Positions 28,036-35,336 of a stretch of 50,766 nt of DNA are shown here, in pieces. The notes beneath the pieces are model-generated. The model ran no database searches. It saw only the letters and a list, made by a program, of their open reading frames with translations, and was not told where the DNA came from. The position numbers and the translations under genes were made by a program. Each line of letters starts with the position of its first letter. The first letter of the stretch is position 1. The stretch comes from Secundilactobacillus hailunensis (GTDB lineage: Bacteria > Bacillota > Bacilli > Lactobacillales > Lactobacillaceae): contig NZ_BJDO01000017.1 in assembly GCF_005405185.1 (NCBI RefSeq), positions 1-50,766 on the forward strand. The letters run 5' to 3'.

Positions 28036-28881
28036 TTAATCGACGAATTGGGCAAGTCGCTCTGGTGTATATATTTGTTCAGCAAAATTTCCAGGGGTGA
28101 CCTCCACGTGATCGTTGGTCGCGTGAATCTTAAGCAGTGACGTATAATCCGGCACACGTCGTTCACCCGCAAAACTGCCTTCAGCAAAAACGGCCACACC
28201 AGCTACTTTGGCATCAAATTCTTTGACCAGTGACTGCATACCACCGACAGTGCCGCCGCCCTTCATGAAATCATCCACGATTAAAACTCGTGAATCAGGC
28301 GCTAGGCTGCGTTTAGACAGGGCCATTTTTTCGATTCGGCTACTGGAGCCGGAGACGTAGTTCACACTGACAGTGGACCCCTCAGTAATCTGAGAATCGT
28401 GCCTGGCAATCACAAACGGCACGTTTAAATAATCCGAAATGCTTTGCGCAATCGGAATGCCCTTAGTTGCTACCGTCAAAACGGTGTCGACTTGGTCTGC
28501 TAAATACTGGGTGGCAATCAGCCGACCGACCTGCCGTAAAACATTCGGCCGACCCAGTAGATCTGACATGTACACGTAACCGCCGGGTAAGAATCGATCT
28601 GCTTCAGACAGCGATTCAATGACGCCATCAACAAACTCAGTCGCTTCTTTTTCGGGGATATACGGAATAAACCGTGCCCCGCCAGCTGCTCCGGGTACCG
28701 TTTCTAACAGACCAGTTCCCCGAAACTTCAGCGTTCGTTTTAAGATCGTGAGGTCCTCACTGATCGAAGACTTGGCTGATCCATAACGTTCCGAAAAAAA
28801 GGTCAGCGACACTAATCGATGAGGCCGCTCTAAAAGATACCGGGTCATATCAATCAACCGGTCGCTTCTTCTTACTTTCAC
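28036..28881 (-). CDS. purR: Purine operon regulator PurR
   Basis: The protein has an N-terminal winged helix (RRSDRLIDMTRYLLERPHRLVSLTFFSERY) and a C-terminal PRT-type domain with the PRPP-binding loop VLIVDDFMKGGGT, as in Bacillus and Lactococcus PurR. The frame opens at 28911, but neither upstream ATG has an SD. GTG 28879-28881 has GGAGG at 8-base spacing and gives the conserved start MKVRRSDRL (281 residues). A PurBox (28936-28948) overlaps its promoter, suggesting autoregulation. First gene of purR-glmU-prs. Confidence 0.96.
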   Translation of the reverse strand: MKVRRSDRLIDMTRYLLERPHRLVSLTFFSERYGSAKSSISEDLTILKRTLKFRGTGLLETVPGAAGGARFIPYIPEKEATEFVDGVIESLSEADRFLPGGYVYMSDLLGRPNVLRQVGRLIATQYLADQVDTVLTVATKGIPIAQSISDYLNVPFVIARHDSQITEGSTVSVNYVSGSSSRIEKMALSKRSLAPDSRVLIVDDFMKGGGTVGGMQSLVKEFDAKVAGVAVFAEGSFAGERRVPDYTSLLKIHATNDHVEVTPGNFAEQIYTPERLAQFVD

Positions 28882-28924
28882 TTTGGTTTCCTCCATGTCA
28901 TTTAACAGCATATTTAATATTATT

Positions 28925-28933
28925 ATTCTAGCA
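28925..28933 (-). promoter_or_regulatory. purR promoter (extended -10)
   Basis: TGCTAGAAT on the minus strand, with its -10 at 28925-28930. The -35 region is poor and is covered by the PurBox. Confidence 0.6.
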
Positions 28934-28935
28934 TA

Positions 28936-28948
28936 AATGTTCGGGTTT
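28936..28948 (-). promoter_or_regulatory. PurBox
   Basis: On the minus strand AAACCCGAACATT matches the AWWWCCGAACWWT PurBox at 12 of 13 positions, with the core CCGAAC intact. It lies in the spacer just upstream of the purR -10. Confidence 0.75.
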
Positions 28949-29066
28949 AAGGAACAGATTCGTTGAATCTCATGATTTTATTAACAAACCTGTGAAGTTT
29001 ATTCCTTTTACTTGTAAACGTAACCCCCAGATATACGGATACGCTTATTAAGATATCATTATAACT

Positions 29067-29109
29067 AAAAAAGCCCCAGTAACAGCTCTAACACTGTACT
29101 GAGACTTTT
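29067..29109 (-). terminator. znuCB terminator
   Basis: AGTCTCAGTA / TACTGGGGCT (with G-U pairs), an inner hairpin and six T on the minus strand. Confidence 0.75.
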
Positions 29110-29112
29110 AAT

Positions 29113-29904
29113 CTAGGCTCGAATGCGTTGATAAACCAGTGCACTGAAGTAAAAGAGCACTTCAATCACTGCGATGAAGAAACTGACGGGCCAATTAGTT
29201 ACGTAACTGAGGTAAAGGCCCAACCAAACACCAATCAGAGAGAACACCACGGCGACACTGATCATCATCCCCACCGTATGGGCAAAATACTTCGCTGCAG
29301 CAGCCGGTAGCGTTAGCAGAATAAAGATCAGTAACGACCCGACAATCTGCGCGGCAACACTTACTGAAAAGGCCAGCAGGACTAAGAAGATCACGGACAA
29401 GGTTCGGGTCCATAACCCCTTAACCTGAGCCCCGATTGGATCAAATGAATCAAATTTTAAATAACGGTAAATGACCACCACGACCACCAGCACCGAAATT
29501 GACAGGATCATCATTTGGACGACGTTGGCCCGGCTGATGCCGATCACACTCCCAAATAAAATGCCGGTCGCATAGCTGGCATTACTGTCTGCTAGTGATA
29601 AGAATAAGATTCCTAGGCCGATTGCTAAAGCCGAAATCGCCGTAATGGAGTTTTCACGGCGCGACGATTTGGCACCCAATTCACCAACGCCAATGGAACT
29701 GATGGTGGTAAACAGCAGCATCCCGTTTAACGGCTGCCAGCCCATAAAGATGCCAAAAGCGGCACCGGCAAATCCAATTTCGGATAAGGTATGAGTTAGA
29801 AAAGACATGTTACGGGCAATCACGAAAACGCCCATAATACCCGAAATAATCGCAATCAAGGTGCCAGCCATGTAGGCATTTTGCATAAACGGATAACTAA
29901 GCAT
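29113..29904 (-). CDS. znuB: Metal ABC transporter permease (ZnuB/AdcB type)
   Basis: The 263-residue membrane protein has about eight TM segments and belongs to the ABC-3 permease family: AYMAGTLIAIISGIMGVFVIARNMSFLTHTLSEIGFAGAA is the family N-terminus with its coupling region, and VGSLLIFILLTLPAAAAKYFA lies near the end. It forms the channel for Zn or Mn import with the ATPase gene it overlaps by eight bases. No substrate-binding lipoprotein (ZnuA/AdcA) gene is adjacent, so it must be encoded elsewhere. The upstream operator resembles a Zur box, favouring zinc. Confidence 0.9.
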   Translation of the reverse strand: MLSYPFMQNAYMAGTLIAIISGIMGVFVIARNMSFLTHTLSEIGFAGAAFGIFMGWQPLNGMLLFTTISSIGVGELGAKSSRRENSITAISALAIGLGILFLSLADSNASYATGILFGSVIGISRANVVQMMILSISVLVVVVVIYRYLKFDSFDPIGAQVKGLWTRTLSVIFLVLLAFSVSVAAQIVGSLLIFILLTLPAAAAKYFAHTVGMMISVAVVFSLIGVWLGLYLSYVTNWPVSFFIAVIEVLFYFSALVYQRIRA

Positions 29905-30592
29905 TATTCATCGCGCCTACTTTCTCGTTGGTTAACTCTGAAATATTGCCCGCTTCATAATGACCGGGACTCAAAAACAGGTAATGGTCACCGTAACGAC
30001 GGGCTAACGGGATGTCGTGAGTCACAAAGATCACGGTAAGCTGTTGCTGTTCATTGATCTGCTTGACCAAATCTAATAATTCCGTTTTGGCGATTGGATC
30101 CAGACTGGCAGTTGATTCATCGAGAATCAGCAGTCTTGGCCGGTCAAGCAAGGCTTGCGCTAGATAAGCCTTCTGCTTCTCACCACCAGATGCTTGTCCC
30201 AACGGCCGACGACGGATATCAAAGAGTTTGGTTTCGGTCAAGATTTCATTCACGCGGCGCCGTTCCTTAGCCGTTAACCACGGCAGCCCTATTTTGGCAA
30301 AGTTCAAGCCCACAAAGTCTTGAATACTCAGGGGATATTCTGCATCCACGTTGCGAAACTGCGGTACGTAGCCCACTGGCACGGCTTGCCGGTTCGGCAA
30401 AAATTCTAGGGTGCCACTGGTTGGCTTCAGCTCTTGTAAGACCAACCGCATCAACGTGGTCTTCCCCACACCATTTTCACCAACAATACTTAAAAAATCG
30501 CCACGTTTCAAATCGTAGCTCAAATCGTTTAAAACTTGCTTATCAGGAAAGGCGAAGGATAAATGTTTTAATTGCAATATCGATTCAGTCAT
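29897..30592 (-). CDS. znuC: Metal ABC transporter ATP-binding protein (ZnuC/AdcC type)
   Basis: The 231-residue ATPase has Walker A GENGVGKTTL, Q-loop VPQFRNVD, signature ASGGEKQKAYLAQA (variant of LSGGQ), Walker B LLILDESTASLD and H-loop FVTHDIP. Using Glu-Ser-Thr after the Walker B Asp and the ASGGE signature is common in zinc/manganese ATPases of this clade. GAGGAGC serves as SD. It is transcribed from the promoter at 30665-30692 with a Zur-like operator at the start site and an intrinsic terminator in the leader. Confidence 0.92.
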   Translation of the reverse strand: MTESILQLKHLSFAFPDKQVLNDLSYDLKRGDFLSIVGENGVGKTTLMRLVLQELKPTSGTLEFLPNRQAVPVGYVPQFRNVDAEYPLSIQDFVGLNFAKIGLPWLTAKERRRVNEILTETKLFDIRRRPLGQASGGEKQKAYLAQALLDRPRLLILDESTASLDPIAKTELLDLVKQINEQQQLTVIFVTHDIPLARRYGDHYLFLSPGHYEAGNISELTNEKVGAMNNA

Positions 30593-30606
30593 AAAAGCTC
30601 CTCAAC

Positions 30607-30632
30607 AAAAAAAGCACCTTGATGTGCTTTTT
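30607..30632 (-). terminator. Terminator in the znuCB leader
   Basis: AAAAAGCAC / GTGCTTTTT with a 6-nt loop and a run of seven T on the minus strand. It ends only a few bases before the znuC SD and downstream of the znuCB promoter. Confidence 0.75.
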
Positions 30633-30641
30633 AATTTACTG

Positions 30642-30665
30642 TAAATGGTAATGGTTACTATTTTA
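30642..30665 (-). promoter_or_regulatory. Zur-like operator at the znuCB start site
   Basis: A 24-base imperfect palindrome centred on GTAATGGTTAC, with flanking TAAAT and ATTTTA, resembles the Bacillus Zur box (core TAATnATTA). It lies immediately downstream of the -10 and covers the predicted start site. Confidence 0.6.
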
Positions 30666-30692
30666 TTGTAAAGGTTTCTGTAAAGAAGTCAA
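30665..30692 (-). promoter_or_regulatory. znuCB promoter
   Basis: TTGACT (30687-30692), 16 bases, TACAAT (30665-30670), minus strand, in the gap after the hydrolase stop. Confidence 0.7.
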
Positions 30693-30698
30693 TCTATT

Positions 30699-31622
30699 TT
30701 AAAGATACTGCTCTAAAAAGTCCGTCAGTACTTGCTGATAACGCTTTGGATCATGGGCATAGGCTTGAATATGCTGGGCGTTGGGGACAATGTAAGCTTC
30801 TTTGGGTCCGGCAATAGCATCGTACAAAGCTTTCGCATGCTTAACGGGGACCACCTGATCCGCTTCACCATGAATGATCAGTATTGGGACCATTGCGTGC
30901 TTAAGCTGGTCATCCACCCGTTCCTGACTCAACCTCGAACCGGTTCGAAAACGGGCCAGCCAATCAGCAATTGGCACGATGGGGTTCGCTGGTAGATGAT
31001 AATCACGCCGTAACGTGGTCTTGGCCATTTGATAAATGGAAGCAAACCCTGAATCAGCCACCACGGCCTTCACGTTTTGCGGTAAGTGTTCGCCAGCCGT
31101 TGCCAGAACGGTGGCTGCCCCCATGCTAAAGCCCATTAAAACAATTTTGACGTTCGGGCCTAACTCCGAAACCACCTTGTTGATCCAGCGCAAATAATCT
31201 TTGCGGTCTGGCCAGCCAAAGCCGATTCGGTGGCCATCGCTTTCACCCTGCGCCCGGGCGTCTGGCATCAGCACGTTATAGCCATGGTCATGAAATAACC
31301 GGGCCAACGGAATCATTTGTTCTCTGGCATGATTGATACCATGAGCCAAAATTACGGCGCGCTGGCTTTCCTCAGCTGCCGGAATGTAACTGGCCCGCAA
31401 CGTTAGCCCATCCGGCGTTGTCTGGCGCCATTCTTGAATGGGCTGTTTGAGGTACCAAACGTTATCGGTCGCCGTATTCTCTGACACTGCCTTATGGTGG
31501 CCCTTTTCCTTTTCAGAATCACTAATGTGCGTCAAATTATGGTAGACCGCCACACTAGCCGCCACTGCAGCCGTTACCCCAGTAGCTAACGCTGCAGCTG
31601 AAATTTTAATCCATTTAGACAA
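30699..31622 (-). CDS. Alpha/beta hydrolase with N-terminal membrane anchor
   Basis: The protein has an uncleaved-signal-like N-terminus (MSKWIKISAAALATG followed by hydrophobic residues) and an extracytoplasmic alpha/beta hydrolase domain: ILAHGINHAREQ oxyanion strand, the nucleophile elbow GFSMGA, Asp in HGEADQVVP and His in NAQHIQAY. It resembles BAAT/Peptidase S9-like hydrolases of lactobacilli. TTG 31620-31622 has AAGGAGG at 8-base spacing and gives 307 residues; the longer frame would overlap ispE by 68 bases. It sits 13 bases after ispE, so co-transcribed. Substrate unknown. Confidence 0.88.
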   Translation of the reverse strand: MSKWIKISAAALATGVTAAVAASVAVYHNLTHISDSEKEKGHHKAVSENTATDNVWYLKQPIQEWRQTTPDGLTLRASYIPAAEESQRAVILAHGINHAREQMIPLARLFHDHGYNVLMPDARAQGESDGHRIGFGWPDRKDYLRWINKVVSELGPNVKIVLMGFSMGAATVLATAGEHLPQNVKAVVADSGFASIYQMAKTTLRRDYHLPANPIVPIADWLARFRTGSRLSQERVDDQLKHAMVPILIIHGEADQVVPVKHAKALYDAIAGPKEAYIVPNAQHIQAYAHDPKRYQQVLTDFLEQYL

Positions 31623-31635
31623 ACTGGTTGCCTCC

Positions 31636-32487
31636 TTATAATGAGCGGACAAGATAAGCTTCGGGACAGAACCCACGGATACTGTTAAAGACCCGCTGAG
31701 CACGGGATTCCTTATTAAACACTGAAAATACGGTGGGCCCAGTACCGCTCATCACGGCCGTCTCGGCCCCGTAGCCCTGCATTCGTTCTTTGATTTGCTG
31801 AATTTCTGGGTACCGATGCACCGAAATGGGTTCCAATGCATTACCCATACTAGCCAGTAACTGATGGTGATCACCAGCAGCAATCGCATCCAGCACGCCG
31901 TCAATATTGGGGTGTGCTAGGCCATCATAGTTGATCTGGCGAATAATACTGGGCGTGGATACGCTGACGTTGGGTTTAGCCAAAACGATCCAAACTGGTT
32001 TTAGCGCTGGGTCCAATACATCAACTTGCTCACCTAGCCCAGTCACATGGGCAGTTCTGCTATAAACGCAGTACGGCACATCCGAATCCACTTTTAGACT
32101 TAATTTAGCCAGTTCCTCGATTGGCAGCTGAATATCCCACAGCCGGTTTAACGCCCGCAATACGGCAGCTGCATCCGAGGACCCGCCACCTAACCCGGCT
32201 GCCACCGGGATGTTTTTTTGAATCTTAATGTGTGCGCCATGGTTAACCTTAAACGTACGCTGAAGCAATGAAGCCGCTTGAAACGCGAGATTACGCTGAT
32301 CATTAGGCAAAAAGCCAGAGTTAGACGAGACCACGATCTGTCTTGATCCGGTTGAACGGACTTCAACGTAGTCTGCGAGATCAATGGAGGTCATCACCAT
32401 GTTCCACTCAGGCTGCCCATCAGCATGGCGAAACGGTGTATCGAGGCCCAGGTTCACTTTGGCCGCTGCCTTTTCCACTATTATCAA
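31636..32487 (-). CDS. ispE: 4-diphosphocytidyl-2-C-methyl-D-erythritol kinase (IspE family)
   Basis: The 283-residue GHMP kinase has KAAAKVNLGLDT at the N-terminus, the ATP loop PVAAGLGGGSSDAAAVLRAL (about residues 90-110) and MSGTGPTVFSVF near the end. In MEP-pathway bacteria IspE phosphorylates CDP-methylerythritol. Here the genome encodes mevalonate-pathway HMG-CoA reductase (42 kb), so the gene may be an orphan kept for another role, as in other Lactobacillales. The start is TTG 32485-32487 with AGGTGAT upstream. Position after veg and before purR matches Bacillus. Confidence 0.93.
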   Translation of the reverse strand: MIIVEKAAAKVNLGLDTPFRHADGQPEWNMVMTSIDLADYVEVRSTGSRQIVVSSNSGFLPNDQRNLAFQAASLLQRTFKVNHGAHIKIQKNIPVAAGLGGGSSDAAAVLRALNRLWDIQLPIEELAKLSLKVDSDVPYCVYSRTAHVTGLGEQVDVLDPALKPVWIVLAKPNVSVSTPSIIRQINYDGLAHPNIDGVLDAIAAGDHHQLLASMGNALEPISVHRYPEIQQIKERMQGYGAETAVMSGTGPTVFSVFNKESRAQRVFNSIRGFCPEAYLVRSL

Positions 32488-32582
32488 ATTTTGATCACCT
32501 ACACTTCAGTCAGAATCGTTTACTTATAAGTTACTGCTCCCTTAAGTTGTGTTATTAGGGATATTATACTCGAAATAAACAA

Positions 32583-32697
32583 GGTGTGAAAGAGGGGTGT
32601 TAAGAGACTGGAGCCTAACGAAGAACGGGTGTAAATTCTGGTCTTGGAATTTATACTCGTTTTTCGTTAGGTGCAAGTCTCTGCCCCTCTTTCACCC
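32583..32697 (+). repeat. Long hairpin element, copy B
   Basis: Architecture matches copy A. Outer helix 32587-32597 pairs with 32684-32694; a 4-nt bulge GTTA follows; AGAGAC/GTCTCT (32603-32608 with 32677-32682); internal loop TGGAG/TGCAA (32609-32613, 32672-32676); then a 25-nt arm (32614-32638) pairs continuously, with G-U pairs, with 32647-32671 and closes a 7-nt loop TGGTCTT. Shared termini are GTGTGrAAG on the left and CAC near the right. It fills most of the 306-base gap 32488-32793 with the terminator of the secreted-protein gene; a TATAAT near 32567 (minus) may be the ispE -10. Confidence 0.85.
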
Positions 32698-32731
32698 GAT
32701 TAGGCTATAAAGCAGTCAAAATGCACCAACC

Positions 32732-32768
32732 AAAAAATCCCCACTAGAAAATAGTTCCTAGTGGGGAT
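32732..32768 (-). terminator. Secreted-protein gene terminator
   Basis: ATCCCCACTAG / CTAGTGGGGAT, 10-nt loop, six T on the minus strand. Confidence 0.85.
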
Positions 32769-32793
32769 CACTTAAATTGCTAATCAATAATTT

Positions 32794-33867
32794 TTAATAA
32801 GCTGTCGTACTCCGCAGAATTTCAGGATCCCGGTTGCTCATCAGCAAGCCGTGACCGCCGTTATCAAAGTTCAATGATTCAAATTCACGGTGGGAATTAA
32901 ACTTTGTGTACTTAAAGTCGCTGGCCTTTAATGAACCATTTCCATTCAGCTTCTTAGCTGGGAAACTGGTAATAGAATCGTCGGCAACTAGGTAAAGCCG
33001 ACCGTTGTGACCGTTGTAGCCCATAGCTTGTTCATGAGTACCAGGACGATGGTCGAATAATTGCTTGGTTAGCCGGAAATGAACTGACTTAGACCCAATT
33101 GTCCCTTTGTAGACTTTTACTCTGGAACCAGAAACGGTCCAGTAAAAGGCGTTACCACTGTGATCAAAGGTTAGATCATGGCCACCGGGAACATTAGCCC
33201 CGTGGTTTGACATATGGAACGTAATGGCTTTATTGGGTGTTAATGATGAGGTGCTGATCCGTTGCAGAGTCGACTCACGGGTGGCACTCATGGTTGTATC
33301 ACGCCACATATAAAGTGATTTACTCTTCTTGTCATAGGCTAATGATTGGCCATGACCAGTAGTGAAGATACCACCGACTTTAACAGCAGAACTACCAGAC
33401 TTGCTATCTAATAAACCTTGCTGTTTCTCAAGTGACATCTTGCCCAATTTGTTCAAATCATAACGGACAACAAAGCCCTTATTTTTCATTCCTGCTGCGT
33501 AATGCGGCTGGTAAACAACGTACAGATAATGACCGCCATCATAAGCAGATGACTGCGGATTAGTCATATCGTACTTGTCACTGTTCTTTGCGGCGTCAGC
33601 ACGGGGAAAGACATACTTCGTTTTCAACGTCCATTTCTGGTTACCACTGACACTTTTAATCGTGTTACTGATACCCGAACCACCAGCATAATTGCCGGCC
33701 TTAACAAATCCCGTTGCTTTATTGTCCACAGTGCGCAGACTCCCTGAAGAATACTGCGTAATCGCGTTACTTCTTTGCGTATATGACGCCGCATTGGCAG
33801 TCATACCAGCACCGAATAAGGCAAGCGTACCAACCACGGCACTTGTAACGATCCCTAAATGTTTCAT
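32794..33867 (-). CDS. Secreted protein of unknown function, propeller-like
   Basis: The 357-residue protein has a Sec signal peptide (MKHLGIVTSAVVGTLALFGAGMTANA, cleavage near ANA-A). The mature part is basic and rich in Ser, Gly, Tyr and His. Several blocks read like propeller blades: HYLYVVYQPHY, GHGQSLAYDKKSKSLYMWRD, GHDLTFDHSGNAFYWTVSG, MGYNGHNGRLYLVADD, ESLNFDNGGHGLLMSN. The layout recalls extracellular proteins annotated as helveticin J-like in lactobacilli, but I cannot confirm this. There is no wall anchor. It is inserted between veg and ispE in an otherwise conserved gene order. SD GGGGGG precedes ATG 33865-33867. Confidence 0.78.
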   Translation of the reverse strand: MKHLGIVTSAVVGTLALFGAGMTANAASYTQRSNAITQYSSGSLRTVDNKATGFVKAGNYAGGSGISNTIKSVSGNQKWTLKTKYVFPRADAAKNSDKYDMTNPQSSAYDGGHYLYVVYQPHYAAGMKNKGFVVRYDLNKLGKMSLEKQQGLLDSKSGSSAVKVGGIFTTGHGQSLAYDKKSKSLYMWRDTTMSATRESTLQRISTSSLTPNKAITFHMSNHGANVPGGHDLTFDHSGNAFYWTVSGSRVKVYKGTIGSKSVHFRLTKQLFDHRPGTHEQAMGYNGHNGRLYLVADDSITSFPAKKLNGNGSLKASDFKYTKFNSHREFESLNFDNGGHGLLMSNRDPEILRSTTAY

Positions 33868-33945
33868 TTAAAAATTCCCCCCAGAATTAGAATTGGTTAT
33901 AGCTTACCCATCTATAATAACGCTCTTGAACTCATTTGGCGGAAC

Positions 33946-33984
33946 AAAAAAACCACTAAGGACAATTTTTCGCCTTTAGTGGTT
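33946..33984 (-). terminator. Second terminator downstream of veg
   Basis: AACCACTAA / TTAGTGGTT with a 16-nt loop and seven T on the minus strand, about 35 bases after the first veg terminator. Confidence 0.75.
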
Positions 33985-33995
33985 AATTTATGTAT

Positions 33996-34014
33996 AAAAA
34001 AAGGCCTCAAAGGC
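33996..34014 (-). terminator. First veg terminator
   Basis: Short GGCCT/AGGCC hairpin followed by seven T on the minus strand, immediately after the veg stop. Confidence 0.65.
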
Positions 34015-34020
34015 CCGTTT

Positions 34021-34278
34021 TTACTGATTGTCATCCTCACCTTCGTCACCGAAGTTAACCTGAATATTCTGAGTTAGGATATCAGTATAACTATAGGAAA
34101 CGCGTTCGAATGAATTTTCATCTTGGTCCAGATCCACAACGAAGACGGCCGGATAAGTTTCCTTTAGAATTCCGTGTCGTTCCGTTGTCTTTTTGCGCCC
34201 TGCCTGGGCGACGACCATAAGCTCTTGACCAATATGCGTTGAAAGCCGGTCCTTAATAGTTGCTAAACTTGTTGGCAT
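34021..34278 (-). CDS. veg: Veg family protein
   Basis: The 85-residue protein begins MPTSLATIKDRLSTHIGQELMVVAQAGRKK and contains RHGILKETYPAVFVVDLDQDENSFERVSYSYTDILT, the full Veg signature. In B. subtilis Veg influences biofilm matrix genes. The acidic C-terminus (GDEGEDDNQ) is lactobacillar. ATG 34276-34278 with GGGGTGAGG upstream is preferred to the ATG at 34300. Two tandem sigma-A-type promoters and an inverted repeat lie upstream. Location between rsmA and ispE is as in Bacillus. Confidence 0.93.
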   Translation of the reverse strand: MPTSLATIKDRLSTHIGQELMVVAQAGRKKTTERHGILKETYPAVFVVDLDQDENSFERVSYSYTDILTQNIQVNFGDEGEDDNQ

Positions 34279-34292
34279 GACCTCACCCCTTG

Positions 34293-34319
34293 TGTGAAAC
34301 ATTTTAACATCGTTTCACA
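34293..34319. promoter_or_regulatory. Inverted repeat over the second veg promoter
   Basis: TGTGAAAC (34293-34300) and GTTTCACA (34312-34319) are perfect 8-base arms around an 11-base centre that contains the P2 -10 hexamer (34301-34306). This is the geometry of a repressor operator. The repressor is unknown. Confidence 0.55.
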
Positions 34320-34358
34320 AAAAAGTCAAATTATACCACAACACTTTATTTACAACAA
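34301..34358 (-). promoter_or_regulatory. Tandem veg promoters P1 and P2
   Basis: Minus strand. P1: TTGTTG (34353-34358), 17 bases, TATAAT (34330-34335) with TGG extension. P2: TTGACT (34324-34329), 17 bases, TAAAAT (34301-34306). The P1 -10 directly abuts the P2 -35. Confidence 0.75.
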
Positions 34359-34448
34359 GTATTTTATTATGAAAAATGAGATTTAAATCCTTTCACGACA
34401 GGATTTTACCGGCTCAAAACACTGTTGGCCAAATTCAACCGCCTGATT

Positions 34449-35336
34449 CTAAAGCAAACCCTCTTCATGCAGAGCGTTAACCAGCACGATAAACTGCTCA
34501 ATGGTCAGTCTTTCAGCACGAATTTGTGGCGAAATCTTCACCTTGTTTAACACGTTAGTAATGCGGTCCTTAACGTCCTGATCCTTACCAAAAATAGCGC
34601 ACAGATTATTCCAAAAGCTCTTGCGCCGGTGCATGAAACTACCCTTCACAAATTTGGAAAAGGCTTTTTCATCAAACGGTGCCGGATCAAAGGGTGCCCG
34701 TTTCGTCATAGTCACAATGGCTGAATCAACGTTAGGCTGCGGGATAAAAGCTGTCCGCGGTACTGTAAAGGCCACTTGCGCGTCCGTTCGATACTGCACC
34801 GCAATGGACAGCGAGCCATACGCTTTAGTCCCAGGAACGGCAACCAGCCGGTCAGCCACTTCCTTTTGCATCATGACCGTAATTGAATCGAACTGAATAC
34901 CGCTTTGCAGCACGTTCATCAAAATCGGCGTCGTGATGTAATAAGGTAAATTAGCGACTAATTTTAACGGCCGGTCTTGGTCAAAATTCTCCTTGATGAC
35001 CTTGGGGAGGTTAGCCTTCAAGATATCCTGATTGAGAATCGTAATATTGTCGTACTGCGATAAGGTTTCACCCAAAATTGGGACTAACTGCTCATCAATT
35101 TCAAATGCTAGGACATGATGGCTGTTTTGAGCTAAGAATTCCGTCAATCCACCAATTCCTGGGCCAATTTCGATCACGTTATCTTTCTCAGATAGTTCGG
35201 CAGCCTGAACAATGTGCTCCAAAATATTAATATCGGTTAAAAAATTTTGTCCTAGGCTCTTTTTAATGTTTAACCCATAACGGTTGATAATCGCCTGCGT
35301 CCGAGCTGGACTGGCAATCAATGGTGTATTACTCAT
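34449..35336 (-). CDS. rsmA: 16S rRNA (adenine1518-N6/adenine1519-N6)-dimethyltransferase
   Basis: RsmA (KsgA) dimethylates two adjacent adenines in the 3' hairpin of 16S rRNA during 30S maturation. The 295-residue protein has KKSLGQNFLTD, the SAM loop EIGPGIGGLTEFL, acidic E in AFEIDEQL and catalytic NLPYYITTPIL. ATG 35334-35336 overlaps the rnmV stop by four bases, so translation is coupled. Loss causes kasugamycin resistance in other bacteria. Confidence 0.98.
   Translation of the reverse strand: MSNTPLIASPARTQAIINRYGLNIKKSLGQNFLTDINILEHIVQAAELSEKDNVIEIGPGIGGLTEFLAQNSHHVLAFEIDEQLVPILGETLSQYDNITILNQDILKANLPKVIKENFDQDRPLKLVANLPYYITTPILMNVLQSGIQFDSITVMMQKEVADRLVAVPGTKAYGSLSIAVQYRTDAQVAFTVPRTAFIPQPNVDSAIVTMTKRAPFDPAPFDEKAFSKFVKGSFMHRRKSFWNNLCAIFGKDQDVKDRITNVLNKVKISPQIRAERLTIEQFIVLVNALHEEGLL

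Noticed and set aside
28949-28975. Second PurBox (GGAACAGATTCG region) upstream of purR
   Set aside because: It does not keep the CCGAAC core on either strand.
31620-31703. Overlap of the hydrolase gene with ispE
   Set aside because: The overlap disappears when the SD-supported TTG start at 31622 is used.
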